Source: Halichondria panicea (lineage: Eukaryota; Porifera; Demospongiae; Suberitida; Halichondriidae). Taken from it: 64,000 bases of DNA. Location: NCBI RefSeq assembly GCF_963675165.1, contig NC_087377.1, positions 8,263,122-8,327,121 of the forward strand. The letters are read 5' to 3'. Under the pieces are notes generated by a model. The model saw only the letters and a program-made list of their open reading frames with translations. It did not search any database and was not told the origin of the DNA. Below, in pieces: positions 23,299-34,060 of this stretch. The translations under genes and the position numbers were made by a program. The first letter of the stretch is position 1. The number at the start of each line of letters is the position of its first letter.

Positions 23299-23726
23299 AC
23301 CGTAATTGATGTAATTACAGCACCAGAAAAAATTAATTCCACTTCTGAGTGGCGCATCTTTAGAGCACAAAAAATGTCGTTCAGCCCAAACTGGCGCCTA
23401 AATTATGGTGGTGCTTATGTTCAACAGCTAGTATAGATAAAATGGGCGTGGTCTAGCTCAGTTTCGCTTGCTAGCTGCACCGTTGAGAGCTGAATGACTT
23501 GTGAACAACATTCATTGACTGTAGCTATGGGTTAGACAACTGTTTAGAAGTGAAGGAAGTCGAAGATGCAGGATGATTGCCTTTATGTCTCAAACAAGCC
23601 TTTTTATAAGCGCCAGAAAAAAATAATTCCAACAAATGTTGGCGCTTTTTTAGGACCTAAAAAATTATGCTGATGCTGACGTGGCGCTTAAATTATGGTG
23701 GCGCTGTAATTACATCAATTACGGTA
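23299..23726. mobile_element. 428-bp inverted-repeat element, TACCGTAATTGATG family
   Basis: The left end TACCGTAATTGATGTAATTA is mirrored exactly at the right (ending 23726). Inner blocks with GGCGC, AAAATTATTCC and GCGCYTAAATTATGGTGG occur twice, once per half, so the element may derive from a head-to-head dimer. A single end copy sits at 55770-55868. Confidence 0.8.
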
Positions 23727-24027
23727 ATTAGAAAACCAAAAAAATGAACACCGTACATTCAGCCCGGCTGGCTGGCGCCTAAAGTACGTTGAATAATTAT
23801 GTTAAAGTCCTGGTGTTACATCTAATTGGAAGTACGTAAGTAACTCCACCTAATTTATTTGCCTTGATTTTAACCGCATAAAAATATGTATTTATATATG
23901 TATTAGACGTTGTGGTTCTCATTTACCTCTATTTAGGACACTTTGTGGTAAGATTACTTGGTTTTGCCCCCGAGCTACATGTATTAGGTCTGGCTCCCAA
24001 AATGCGCGATGTTTGTGGAATGACTGA

Positions 24028-24931
24028 CCTTTAACCGTCGGATTCTTAATTAACAGTGAAGTGAAATGTCTGTAAATTCTCTATCGGGTTTCCAGAGCTG
24101 CCTAGCAACCATATACCAATAGAATGCCCATACAACAAGGAATAAAATGGTGCAACATGTGTTGCCATAACAACCTCAGTTATTACGCTCACCCGTTTTT
24201 ATCATTTTAAATGCTCGGCCAGCGGTGAGATAAAATCCCCAAAATTTGTTTTATGGATCAGCCTATCATATGGTATAAAGGCTTGACTAAGCTTGATTTT
24301 CACATCATATGAATGTAACAGTGCTAAGATATATCAATTTGAAGTACAATACGTACATGTATTACTATATCAGTGAACGATCTATGAAATTTACAAGCTC
24401 ACATAAAGACTGTTCATTACTATTTTAGCTATACTATACTTACACTACTGATATTCTATACTACTTGCCAGAGTCACACAGTGAGCCCTCTCCTGGTCTT
24501 TCACCGTCCTGGTCCATAGCGCTAGCGTCTAGGTCCATGTCATGCATGTCCTCAGTCCCAGACAGTTCATCAGCGTCTGGCATAAAGCTGGTAGCCTTTG
24601 GGAGGTATCCTACTATCCCCTCTCCTTCATAGGCACTGTCATCACCAGAGGAGACATCGCCATTGCTGTCCTCAAGCTGTTCAAGCACATCGGCACAAGT
24701 AAACAATCTAGCCATAGCTATAAACTTCGTGCGGTAAGATGCTAATGAAATTTTAACATAGCAACGTGGCTTGGAAAATTCTAGACTAAATTGCACGTGA
24801 TTCTGCAGCTCTTCTTCTATACAGGGATGTGCGTAGTTCGAGCTACTTCCTAAGTATCGCAGAATTAGAATTTCGCAAAAAAAGTCACTATTGCGGGCCA
24901 CGATCGTGGCCCGTGACGGTTAAAGGGTTAA
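24028..24931 (-). mobile_element. Internally deleted piggyBac-like element
   Basis: A 12-bp inverted repeat CCTTTAACCGTC lies at 24028-24039 (plus) and 24926-24915 (minus). The right end reads TTAACCCTTTAACCGTC on the minus strand, that is, a TTAA followed by CCC, which is the known piggyBac target and terminus pattern. Just inside is the palindrome GGCCACGATCGTGGCC. The left end lacks an exact TTAA flank (a TTAATTAA lies 7 bp inside), so the boundary is less sure. The only coding content is the short acidic frame at 24461-24715. Confidence 0.55.
24461..24715 (-). pseudogene. Acidic N-terminal piece of a piggyBac-type (PGBD-like) protein
   Basis: Starting at the ATG 24715, an 84-residue frame encodes MARLFTCADVLEQLEDSNGD followed by an Asp/Ser/Glu-rich stretch with EGEGIVGYLP. 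PiggyBac-type proteins commonly have such an acidic, low-complexity N-terminus before the DDD nuclease. No nuclease residues follow; the sequence stops at a TAG. The frame is also open upstream to 24901, but the inner ATG fits better. Assignment rests mainly on the TTAA-type ends around it. Confidence 0.4.
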
Positions 24932-25248
24932 TCTTTGCACGTTATAGCAGATTAAAGATCAGTTTTCGTGTAGGATTGCTAACCCACATTAGTGATTAGA
25001 AAAAATGGGTGTGGTCTAGCTCAGTTTCATTTGCTAGCTAACTGCACGGTTGTTGAGCACTGAATCGTACAATAGCTTTAGCTGAATGTCTTAGAGAATT
25101 ATCAGGTAGTTTGTTTCAGCGTAGTAGTTAACATGTGGCATTTAGCTACTGCGAATGCTTAACTCTTTATTCTGGGTGGGCTTATAATCGAGTGAAAATA
25201 CCCTTGTGCTTTCGCGAGGGTACGGTAGTCAATATAGAAACCACATGT

Positions 25249-25476
25249 ACCGTATAGCGCGAAATGTTTGAGGGGCTTAATTTTCGCGGATTTCGTGGGT
25301 TAGAATTCTGTACGAAAATTAAGTCCACGAAAAGTTTTCTTTAATTAGAATTACCTGCTAACGTGCAAATATTTAAAGGCGTGGCTTCCGGTAAGCGCGA
25401 ACATTGTGCAACGAAATGGTTTTTAGAGGCCAATCCACGAAATATAAGTGCCTCGAAAATTTCGCGCTATACGGTA
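25249..25476. mobile_element. CCGTATAGC-family MITE, copy 3 (GCGAAAT subtype)
   Basis: ACCGTATAGCGCGAAATGTT on the left pairs with AATTTCGCGCTATACGGT on the right. The interior GCGTGGCTTCCGGTAAGC is shared with 25741-25913 and 28736-28937. Confidence 0.85.
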
Positions 25477-25740
25477 TATACAAAAGCAATGGATAGATTT
25501 GTGGTAAGACTATAGGTGATGACCAATCATCCTAGCTCTAGCAAAGCTACATGTAACAAAGACCGTGTCTAGATAATGTTGGGTATAGTACCCCTCTCTC
25601 TCTCTCACTCTCCCTCTTCCTCTCCTCGGCCTATTTTCGCTTCTCTTTTGGGGGGGATGAAACCCTGGCAGTACAAATGCCTGTTAATGAATCTGCCAGA
25701 TCCTAGGGGGGTAGAAATACCCCCCTCAATGCAGCCCTGT

Positions 25741-25913
25741 ACCGTATAGCGCGAAATTTTCGTGGATTTCCTCGATTAGCAATCCTACACGAAAATGTTA
25801 GAATTACGTGCAAGGATTAAAGGCGTGGCTTCCGATAAGCAGTCATTCCATGAACATTGTGCGAACAAAAGGCCATTCCACGAAATAATCTAGAACATTT
25901 CGCGCTATACGGT
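25741..25913. mobile_element. CCGTATAGC-family MITE, copy 4
   Basis: ACCGTATAGCGCGAAATTTT and its inverse at the right bound 173 bp. It contains the shared interior GGCGTGGCTTCCGATAAGCAG and lies 264 bp from copy 3 in the same orientation. Confidence 0.85.
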
Positions 25914-26860
25914 AGTTGATAAAAATATTTAGCGGACAATTGCGATCACACGCATTGAGCTACTGCGCATGCTCAAACTCTTCATTTTGGATGGGCCTAC
26001 AATCGAGTGAATTACCCTTGTGCAAGAACTTCGAAGCAAAATATTTGTTATTCATAAGCCTCATTATTTTTCGTGCTTTTTCTGGGAGGACGGAAGTTGT
26101 GGTTGGGGAATTCGTGTGATCCATAAAAGTAAATGACTTCTCCGAATATAGGCGATATTTAGCCGACAATTGTGTTGAAAACTATTCTCCGACGCCCTAG
26201 AGAAGTTATTCATTTTTCCTCCCCGTGTCTATAATCATAAATTTTTTTATGCTTGGTTTATTGGTTTAGTGATATACATAATCTGCAGCTTCTTGAAGTT
26301 TTCTGGAGGAGCTCTGAAGATTTCAAGATAACTCCATTTAGGCGCAGACTTCTAGTATCTGATGTCGGAAAAGCAATTATAATGAGGTTTGATTAATGAA
26401 GGATAGGATTTAAACTTCCCAAATGAGTTGCATTTTTCGCATGATTAACTATCAGTAGCCATGCAGTCCAGGTTTTGGCATTTCCGTGTGTTCTGGGGTG
26501 ATGGATTCCATTATTTTTGTAGCGTTAAATCGTGTTTTAGTCAACGAGCACACATTTCTGTTTATCCATGGCATGCAGGGTTTCATCTAGTGGGGGGACA
26601 AGAGTGAACCCAATTGTATACTTACGTATGTCTTACACAGTCATGCATGGTTATTCTAATGTGGGTGTATTGTAGTGTTATATGTTATAATCACTTTTAA
26701 AATTCAAATCGCAGTATGAACGAAACGACTAGCTGAACACGTACAATGTATACAGGCATCTAACAACACTTAATTATTACTACACATAATAGCATGTTCA
26801 TCCATGTCCAAAGACGCCAAGACATGTCCATGTAATCCTAAGTTGCCCATGAGTATGTAC
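25914..26860. other. Non-coding stretch
   Basis: The two opposite open frames around 25916-26169 show no family motif. No repeat ends were found. I see no gene here. Confidence 0.4.
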
Positions 26861-26864
26861 AATT

Positions 26865-27955
26865 ATAGTATTATCCCAGGATGTCCCAGCACCATGCACT
26901 CCCATAAGTATCAACCCGGGGTGACCAGGCGTATAGCTATATGTGTGTCTAGGTATCCCAGGAGTACTAGATACCTTGCTACCATCCCATGATCAACCCG
27001 GGATGACTAGGCGTATCTAGCTATAGGTGCTTGTCCAAGTATCCCGGGAGTACTAAGTATATCGCGCTACCATCCTAGGATCAACCCGGGATGACCAAGT
27101 GCATAGCCACATGCTTGTCCAAGTATCCCGGGAGTACTAAGTATCACGTTACCATCCCAGGATCAACCCGGGATGATCAGGCGTATAGCCACATGCTTGT
27201 CCAAGTATCCCGGGAGTACTAAGTACCGCGCTACCATCCCAGGTTCAACCCGGGATGACCAGGTGCATAGCTATAAGTGCTTGTCCAAGTATCCCGGGAG
27301 TACTAAGTATCACGCTACCATCCTAGGATCAACCCGGGATGACCAGGTGCATAGCTATAGGTGCGTGTCCAAGTATCCCGGGAGTACTAAGTATCGCGCT
27401 ACCATCCCAGGATCAACCCGGGATGATCAGGCGTATAGCTATAGGTGCATGCTTGTCCAAGTATCCCTGGAGTACTAGATACCTTGCTACCATCCTAGGA
27501 TCAACCCGGGATGACCAGGTGCATAGCGTGTCCAAGTATCCCGGGAGTACTAAGTATCGCGCTACCATCCCAGGATCAACCCGGGATGACCAGGCGTATA
27601 GCCACATGTTTGTCCAAGTATCCCGGGAGTACTAAGTATCGCGCTACCATCCCAGGATCAACCCGGGATGCCCAGCAATAGGTGCGTGTCTAAGTATCCC
27701 GGGAGTACTAAGTATCGCGCTATCAACCCGGGATGACCAGGTGCATAGCTATATAGGTGCGTGTCCAAGTATCCCGGGAGTACTAAGTATCACGCTACCA
27801 TCCCAGGATCAACCCGGGATGACCAGGCATATAGCCACATGTTTGTCCAAGTATCCCGGGAGTACTAAGTATCGCGCTACCATCCCAGGATCAACCCGGG
27901 ATGATCAGGCATATAGCCACGTGCTTGTCCAAGTCTCCCGGGATGCTCCTGGTAT
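26865..27955. repeat. Minisatellite, about 80-bp unit, roughly 13 copies
   Basis: Each unit reads approximately GTCCAAGTATCCCGGGAGTACTAAGTATCGC, then CTACCATCCCAGGATCAACC and CGGGATGACCAGGYGTATAG. The phrase TATCCCGGGAGTACTA recurs nearly unchanged from about 27050 to 27860; the first and last units are degraded. Units vary from 68 to 90 bp because of small deletions. CCCGGG, AGTACT and TCCTAGGA-type palindromes recur regularly. Frames are open in several phases because the repeat lacks stops; the peptides are not taken as genes. Confidence 0.9.
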
Positions 27956-28551
27956 AATTAATGTGGTATTGCAATTATTGTGCAAGCACAATAATTTATT
28001 ACAAGAATCAACATAATTATACGTATATACAACTAACAGACTATCAACACAACAATTGAGATAAATGTACTTGCAGACTGAAAGTGGGTAGATGTTGCTG
28101 CACAGTCAAAGTTCATGGCAAGATGTCCCAGTGGCACTATTATAGAGAAAGTGCACATGCACGCAATAAGATGATCATTATTATCGTGACATGTCATGTT
28201 TAACTGGAATGTATCATTTTGTAAACATGAACTGTTTTAGATTATTACCTCTATCTGTCGAGAGTTGTTGGTGTCTCTTGTTCTTGTTCCTGTGACCTAT
28301 ATTCACACATGCACGCATTGCATAGAATAATGACTATACACATAAAACTGGGACATTAAAAATGCCCTTATTAAATTGCTGGTAAAATTGCTGTAACATT
28401 ATAATCTTGCAGTTATAATTATACATACCTCATTGGATGGTGTGCCTATTGAGCTGGCTGAGATCTTCCTATTATAATAATTATATTGCTTAACGTTTGC
28501 ATCCTCAAAATGAAGGGTTAGTACTGTAACATTTATATACGACGCCTATAC

Positions 28552-29375
28552 CTTTTCTTGGACTTTTCCTGGGCGTCCGGTTACCCGCATCACTTGATGC
28601 CTCCCCTCTCTTCATTTCATTACCACTATAGTTATACAAGTGTATGATTAGTAGCTAGGTCAAAAGTTGTATTGCGGCTATAGGTTATCTACTAAGACAG
28701 GCACACATTATATCGTTCCAACACTATATACATGCTGTACGACATTTTCGAGGGGCTTAATTCGTTGATTTCGTGCATGGGTTAGCAATCCAACATGAAA
28801 ATTAACTCCACGGAAATTGTTTGGTTAAAGACGTGGCTTCCGGCAAGCAGTCATTCCACAAACATTGTGCAACAAAATGCTTTTAGAGGCCATTCCACCA
28901 AATAGAAGTGCCTCGAAAATTTCGTTGTATGTACGGTATATACATACATATCTGCACTGTAAAAAGAAACTTACGATGTTATTTCTTCCTCTTGAAGACT
29001 TTCCGCATATCTACTGAGGGACACTTGGAATGACAGAAGCTTTGAAGCCAGTTCTTCTCTTTTCTCTACCTCTTGCAGATCTGGTAGAGATTATATATAG
29101 ACATAAATTAGTTGATCCTGCAATCGCCACAAATTTTATACACTTACAAAACTTGTGCCTCGCTTGGATTTTGTGGTTAGAACTTCTCCCAAACCTTCCC
29201 TTTCTAACAGCTTAATGGCATTGATGGCACTTTCTTTGTTTCCCTTGTTTCTAAACCTCTTAGCTGCCAGAAGTGGGCTGATGTAGAGAGTGCTCCCTGC
29301 AATGTGTATTTAGCTAGTTCCTTATCCTCCGAGTGATGTCCATCACTGAGCGCAGAGGCTTTAAAAGATAAAAAG
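28552..29375 (-). pseudogene. Coiled-coil, lysine-rich multi-exon gene or remnant
   Basis: On the minus strand an exon of about 29375-29148 encodes ASALSDGHHSEDKELAKYTL, then after a one-base shift STLYISPLLAAKRF and NAIKLLEREGLGEVLTTKSK, ending at GTAAGTG. The next exon, about 29070-28975, encodes VEKREELASKLLSFQVSLSR and ends at GTAAGTT. A third, 28625-28552, joins in phase and encodes EMKRGEASSDAGNRTPRKSP. Further candidate exons at 28474-28432 and 28300-28250 break phase. I do not recognise a named family. One frameshift and the loss of phase at the end favour a remnant, though a misread base could make it a real gene. A MITE (28736-28937) sits in one intron. Confidence 0.4.
28736..28937. 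mobile_element. CCGTATAGC-family MITE, copy 5 (degraded ends)
   Basis: TGTACGACATTTTCGAGGGG on the left pairs with the CCTCGAAAATTTCG block near the right end. The interior GACGTGGCTTCCGGCAAGCAG matches copies 3 and 4. Terminal bases have drifted. Confidence 0.7.
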
Positions 29376-29437
29376 TTACTAACACTGTTATAAGCATGCC
29401 ATATAAAGTATTCGAGGTATCAATAAAAAGGGTTAGG

Positions 29438-29790
29438 GTTAGGGCCAGGGTTTCGTCCCTAAATGGCGACCATTTCTGGTCAAAAACGACCATTTTGGGT
29501 CCAAACGCAACCATAAAACCCAAATATGTGACCCCGTCCCGTCCCTTTCTGGACCCTGCCGACCATTTACCAGCGACCGAAAAAAGGGTCAGAGGTCCCT
29601 TTTGCCAACAAAAACCCATCACTGCGTCCCATTTTCCCGTCACCAAACTAATTTTCCGTCCCAAAATTTTCCCGTGAAAAGTTTCTCCGACCCTTTAGGG
29701 ATGTGGGAAAAATTGTCCCGTCCCTCAAAAAAATTGTTGCGTCCCAAAATTTAAAGTTTCCCCGACCCTCGAGAAAAAGTGTCCCGTCAC
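29438..29790. repeat. Telomere-like hexamers followed by a GTCCC-rich low-complexity tract
   Basis: GGGTTAGGGTTAGGG occurs once (29430-29444), followed by about 340 bp in which CGTCCC, GACCCT, CGACCAT and AAAATTTTCCCG recur irregularly. There are too few hexamers to call an interstitial telomere. An open frame (29396-29677) exists only because of the composition. Confidence 0.5.
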
Positions 29791-29924
29791 ATTTCTGAAT
29801 TGTTTCAATCATTTGTCAAAACTAAACAAGTGTTATAATGATGACACAGAACCCAAGTATTATGAATGAATAACAGAGATGAATGACTACAGCACATAAG
29901 CTGCCAGAACCCAACAAAACAGTC

Positions 29925-30095
29925 CAACATAAAACAATAGACAGTGCTGAGAACAAGGACAAGGACAAAAAACAAAACAGTGCAACATAAAACAATAGAC
30001 AGTGCTGAGAACAAGGACAAGGACAAAAAACAAAACAGTGCAACATAAAATAATAGACAGTGCTGAGAACAAGGACAAGGACAAAAAACAAAACG
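29925..30095. repeat. Tandem repeat, about 59-bp unit, three copies
   Basis: Units of CAGTGCAACATAAAACAATAG followed by ACAGTGCTGAGAACAAGGAC and AAGGACAAAAAACAAAA repeat with few changes. A larger flanking repeat (AGCTACAGCACATAAGCTGC) appears at 29889-29910, 30110-30130 and 30150-30170. It immediately follows the 3' end of the recombinase-like gene on the minus strand. Confidence 0.85.
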
Positions 30096-30171
30096 GAGAT
30101 AAATGACTAAGCTACAGCACATAAGCTGCCAGAACCCAAGTATTATGAATGACTAAGCTACAGCACATAAG

Positions 30172-32354
30172 CTAATTGTTCTTGTATTTAATTATGTTCT
30201 TCACTTTGTCTTGTATGTTTTTTTTATTTCTATCTAGATTGTGGTCTTGTAGGAACTGTCCACATGTCAGCAGGCTGGGTGTTGAGTTTGAGTCTATGTA
30301 GCTGTCGAAGTAGAGAGAAATTGTCTCCGTCTCGTCGTCAGTGTACTTTCGTCTTGTCTTCGTACTTTCGAGGAAAGTAGGTGTTGTCTTTGTCTTCTTT
30401 GTCTTTGGAGCCACAAAGTCCTCAGCTGAATCAGAGGTGTGTGGTGGTGGTGATGGTGGTGGTGGTGGTGGTGACTTCCTCTCTGCCTTCTTCTTAGCAG
30501 GTTCAGCAAAGTCTGAGGTAGAGTCAGACTCCTCAGAAGACTCCTCCTCGGACCGTTGGGTCGACCTTGTGAGGGCAGTGTACGCCTTGACGGAGTACTG
30601 TGGGTTTGAGATCGTTTGATAATAGTTTGAGTCCGTCTGAGTGGAGTGTGCCAGGTGCCTCGCTGCCAAGGCACTGTCCTCTTGCACAACGCTGGTAGCA
30701 GCAGTTGTGGCTGCCACCTTTCTGGCCCTAGTGGGCGTAATACTCTTCAACCCAAACTTCTTGAAGACGTACTTAGCTCTCTGGGTGAACTTGTCGTACT
30801 GTTTACCGCCGACTAGGGCCAGAACGAACGGATGGTCGTGGTCTTCAATCTGTTGTGGCCGAACTGAGCGGATGTAGACGTTCACCCTGTCTACGTCGAC
30901 AGTGGTGAGGACACACTTGCAGCACCCTGCCACCGACGTCTTGTGCTCCTTGACCATCACCACTGTCAACAACACCCCATCAGCGTTCGTGTACTGCCGC
31001 TTCTTATCCCACTCGGCCATGGTCATGTTCGTGGCTGCCCCCGGCCTCTGCCACGATCTGTAGGGGTTAAGGTGATGAAAAGTACTGAGTTAATATGATA
31101 TGTAGCTGTAGCACAGTGTGATGGCTATGAAGGTGGTGCACAGGTTCAGCAGCCTATCGTCGGAGACGAGGTTCAGGTAGCAGTCGTTGGCCACGCTTCT
31201 AAACATCTCCCACATCTTGGGACACTCGACGAGGGCCACAACGTCGTTCATTTCCACCCCGTCACTGGACTGCTCCATGAGACGGGTGGCACGTTTCCTG
31301 ATTGTGATAATTACATAGCATAATAATTATGATGTGTCAAATCTATACCTGGCCTTGTCCTTCCGCCAGGTGGTCCGCCATTGGTTTAGGGTCTCCGACA
31401 TTCTGACGAAGTTCTGGTAGACCGACTCATCCACCTCGTTTGCTCTCAAGTACTTAGAGCAGACTCGAAAGTGTCCAGCTTTGCGAGCCTGTCCTCAATT
31501 TGAACCATGCCCTCGTCCTTGAGCTTGGTCACGTAGGCCAGGAGCAAGTTCCTATTGAGTAGGTTGTTCCAGTTGGGGGCCTCCGATGCTACAGGCCCAG
31601 CGCAGAACTTGAGGAACTTACTGACGTCTACTACCATTTCGGTGGCCATCTTCTCCGACCTCTCCTTCCCGTCGATGCTCTGCAGCCACTTCTTAAAGAG
31701 TTCAAAGCAAGTCAGAGTAACGAGAAACCTAGGAAAGGTCCTTGTTCCCCTGACCTGCATTTGCTCTCTTGGCGCTATCTCAGACTCGGAGACCTCCACC
31801 TCCTCCTCCGCCTGGTTGGGTTGGTGCATGGACAACAGAGAACATGGTGGTCAGCTTCTTCTGCTGTCTGGTGATGTTGAGCTGCGGTACACCAATCTCC
31901 GCCTTCCTAGCTCTCACAGCTCGTTTCAGCAGGTCCAACCTTTCCTCCGTCGAGTACTTGGGTGCTTGACCTTGATGTGCTGCGAGAGCCTGTTCTGGGG
32001 TTTGCTGGTGCAACCTACAACAGGGCACTTCCTTGGGCACATGCTATTTTTCTTTACCTAAGCGCAAGTGCTTGCAGCATTGCTGTACCGCTTCAACACA
32101 TTGTTTCCATGTCTTGATCGGATTTTTCCAATATTGTGGAAATTGAGTGAAGATAGCTTTTTTGAGCTCACCAAACTCCTTCTCTCGACCCAATTGGGGC
32201 ATCACATCTGGGCCAAACAAAAAGCCTCCTTTGCCACTTTGCATGCCAATCTCCCTGCCTTCGATTCGCCCTGCATGTTTGGGTATTTGGCCATCACGTT
32301 TTCAACGGTTATAATGTTGACCGGTCTATTTCGTTTGACGGAAGACAGTCAGTA
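30172..32354 (-). pseudogene. Crypton-like tyrosine recombinase gene, frameshifted
   Basis: Read on the minus strand: about 32354-32244 and 32244-32044 (NIITVENVMAKYPNMQGESK, then FGPDVM and CVEAVQQCCKHLR, BEN-like), 32042-31946 (a C2H2-type finger CPVVGC...RLSQHIKVKH), 31960-31780, then the core-binding part (MATEMVVDVSKFLKFC, RLAKLDTFESAL) to 31446, 31440-31356, an intron, 31288 to about 31100, an intron, and 31071-30172. The last exon, 284 residues counted from its ATG at 31026, holds EHKTSVAG, YIRSVRP, SITPTRARKVAAT (R100, R102) and ARHLAHSTQTDSNYYQ (H124, Y135/136), the pattern of a tyrosine recombinase catalytic domain; then a proline/acid linker and a Myb/SANT-like tail. Frameshifts near 32244, 31970, 31810 and 31450 break it. 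I am fairly sure of the recombinase, less of the BEN part. Confidence 0.75.
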
Positions 32355-32855
32355 GTTGATTGGGTTACAGGGAGCGGCGACTGGGTAGAAATAGATGTGC
32401 GTTTTGTGGGTGTATTGTGAATAGATGGTGCAGTTGTGCTGATTGGCCAGGAATTGCACATAATGGTGGAGAATTAAAATTAGGTTGATGGAAATGATGA
32501 AGTACGAAGCTTGCATGGGGTTACATGTAGGTGTAGACCGTTGTGATGAATATTGCAATTCGTTTTCGACCTTAGCTAATTTAAATTCTAAATTAATAAT
32601 CGTTTCTTGAATAGCAAGATCTCTATCACTAGAATGATTTTGATCACTAGTCGTATGTGTTACATGTAGCAGTGAGATCTGTATTGTTCAGTATCCTCAC
32701 AGTTATTATCGCTAAGGAATTTTATTTCTTCTTGTTCCATCTGCTCTTTGTCACCTACAGTACACGTATGTATATATAATTAGAGACTCCCAGGGAACTA
32801 ACAGATGTACCGTGCACCTATATTGTAAGTTACACACATTTAATAGACGTACAAT

Positions 32856-33504
32856 GTACCTTAAGGTCACTATTATAAACGGGTATTAAATTTAGCGTTT
32901 TTAGCGAGAACGACCCAAACCGCTAATATAAGTACTCGCATACTTTTATTTAACCAAAGAAATTTTTAAAATTCGTTTAAATGGAAGTAGTCTATTAGCT
33001 ATCATTATAGGTCTAGTACAACAAATATAATACATGTATATGTACGTACAGTATAGTACTAGTTCAGTTTATGAAAAAGGAATTTGTCACGTATTATTCT
33101 GATGCTGTTAGTAAGCAACTAGACTCTGAAATGAATCTTGAAGATGTTGAAGTTGACTTTCGTCTTTCAGTGATTAAACCACTCCATGCCCAATGGTTAG
33201 TTAACTTGTATAACTTCTTTTCAACTGAGAAAGGAAGAAAAGTCATATATAATGGATGGATGAAGGCTGGCATATCAGGACTATTGGATGGAACAACTGT
33301 TTTACCACCAGAGGACCCTTTTGAATGCATTGTTTGTGACACTAGCTAATTCATTCAATTCAATTGTGTGTGATAATTATTCCTATCGCTAATTAAAAAA
33401 TTTGGAAACTGAATTATGAAATAGCTAAAATTAGTACCTGCCAAATTGGTAGGTCTCCAAACCGCCAAATTTAGTACCCGTTTAAAATAGTGTCCTTAAG
33501 GTAC
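32856..33504 (+). mobile_element. 649-bp DNA transposon derivative with about 42-bp inverted repeats
   Basis: The left GTACCTTAAGG, CACTATTATAAACGGGTA and TAAATTTAGCG is mirrored at 33463-33504 with few changes. It encloses the transposase-like tail at 33071-33349, so it looks like an internally deleted copy of an autonomous element. Confidence 0.8.
33071..33349 (+). pseudogene. C-terminal piece of a transposase-like protein inside the element
   Basis: A 92-residue frame encodes a helix-rich segment with VIKPLHAQWLVNLYNFFSTE and VIYNGWMKAGISGLLDGTT, ending DPFECIVCDTS. I recall similar KPLHA-W-x3-YN ... GW-x-x-AGI tails in animal DDE-type transposase families. The catalytic core is absent. 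The frame starts 215 bp inside the left inverted repeat and stops 155 bp before the right one. Confidence 0.5.
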
Positions 33505-33639
33505 ATACCAACAGCAAGAATCTTGCCAGTGTATTGGTTCGGGCCCATCTTCACCTGGCATTCTTAACCCACTTCAACAGTTCCTAAGCAAATAAGCAAA
33601 TAAAGCCTCTCTATAGAAAACCCGTTTTCAGGTGCACCG

Positions 33640-34060
33640 CTCTTTTCATCCTTTCCATCTCCTTCTAGTTCTGTAGATAGATTTGCTAGTCGACAGGCTT
33701 TGGAAATACAGAGTAGCAGGTGGAACCAGTTGCAAGCATGGCAGCATAGAATAATAGATACTATTTGGGCCACATGCGCCATCTACAGGAGATTTTACTA
33801 GTCGACAGGCTTTGCAAATACAGAATTGGTGACTCACCTCTCACCCCAACAACCGAGCCATCCAGCCCATATCAGGTACAATAACATCACATTTTTGTAC
33901 AATTGTTGTCGACTGCTCTTCTGGCCACAGTACCAAGCAGTAGAGTTCTGAGGATCAGGAGTGGACACACAATATTAAACCTAAGCAAGCATGACAAAAT
34001 AACTGACACTATAGAGTAAACTATACACTTGAGTAGAAAGCAAGCATGACAAAATAATAA
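33640..34060. repeat. Short local duplications
   Basis: ACTAGTCGACAGGCTTTGSAAATACAGA occurs at about 33685 and 33797 (split as CTAGTCGACAGGCTTTG plus AAATACAGA), and AAGCAAGCATGACAAAATAA at about 33983 and 34039. No gene is visible. Confidence 0.5.

Noticed and set aside
26865-27955. CRISPR-like array
   Set aside because: Units are about 80 bp and tandem, without unique spacers, and the genome is eukaryotic.
27173-28016. Several overlapping open frames encoding repeated peptides in the minisatellite
   Set aside because: They are open in more than one phase and on both strands, as expected from a repeat without stops, and units change frame through indels.
29430-29444. Interstitial telomere
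   Set aside because: Only two TTAGGG hexamers are present, followed by an irregular GTCCC-rich tract.
29805-30122. Hydrophobic 105-codon minus-strand frame resembling a membrane protein
   Set aside because: It is a translation of the 59-bp tandem repeat in a stop-free phase.
30294-30689. 131-codon frame with a polyhistidine run on the minus strand
   Set aside because: It is the shifted frame of the recombinase gene; the true frame there encodes the proline-rich linker and the catalytic HLAHS motif.
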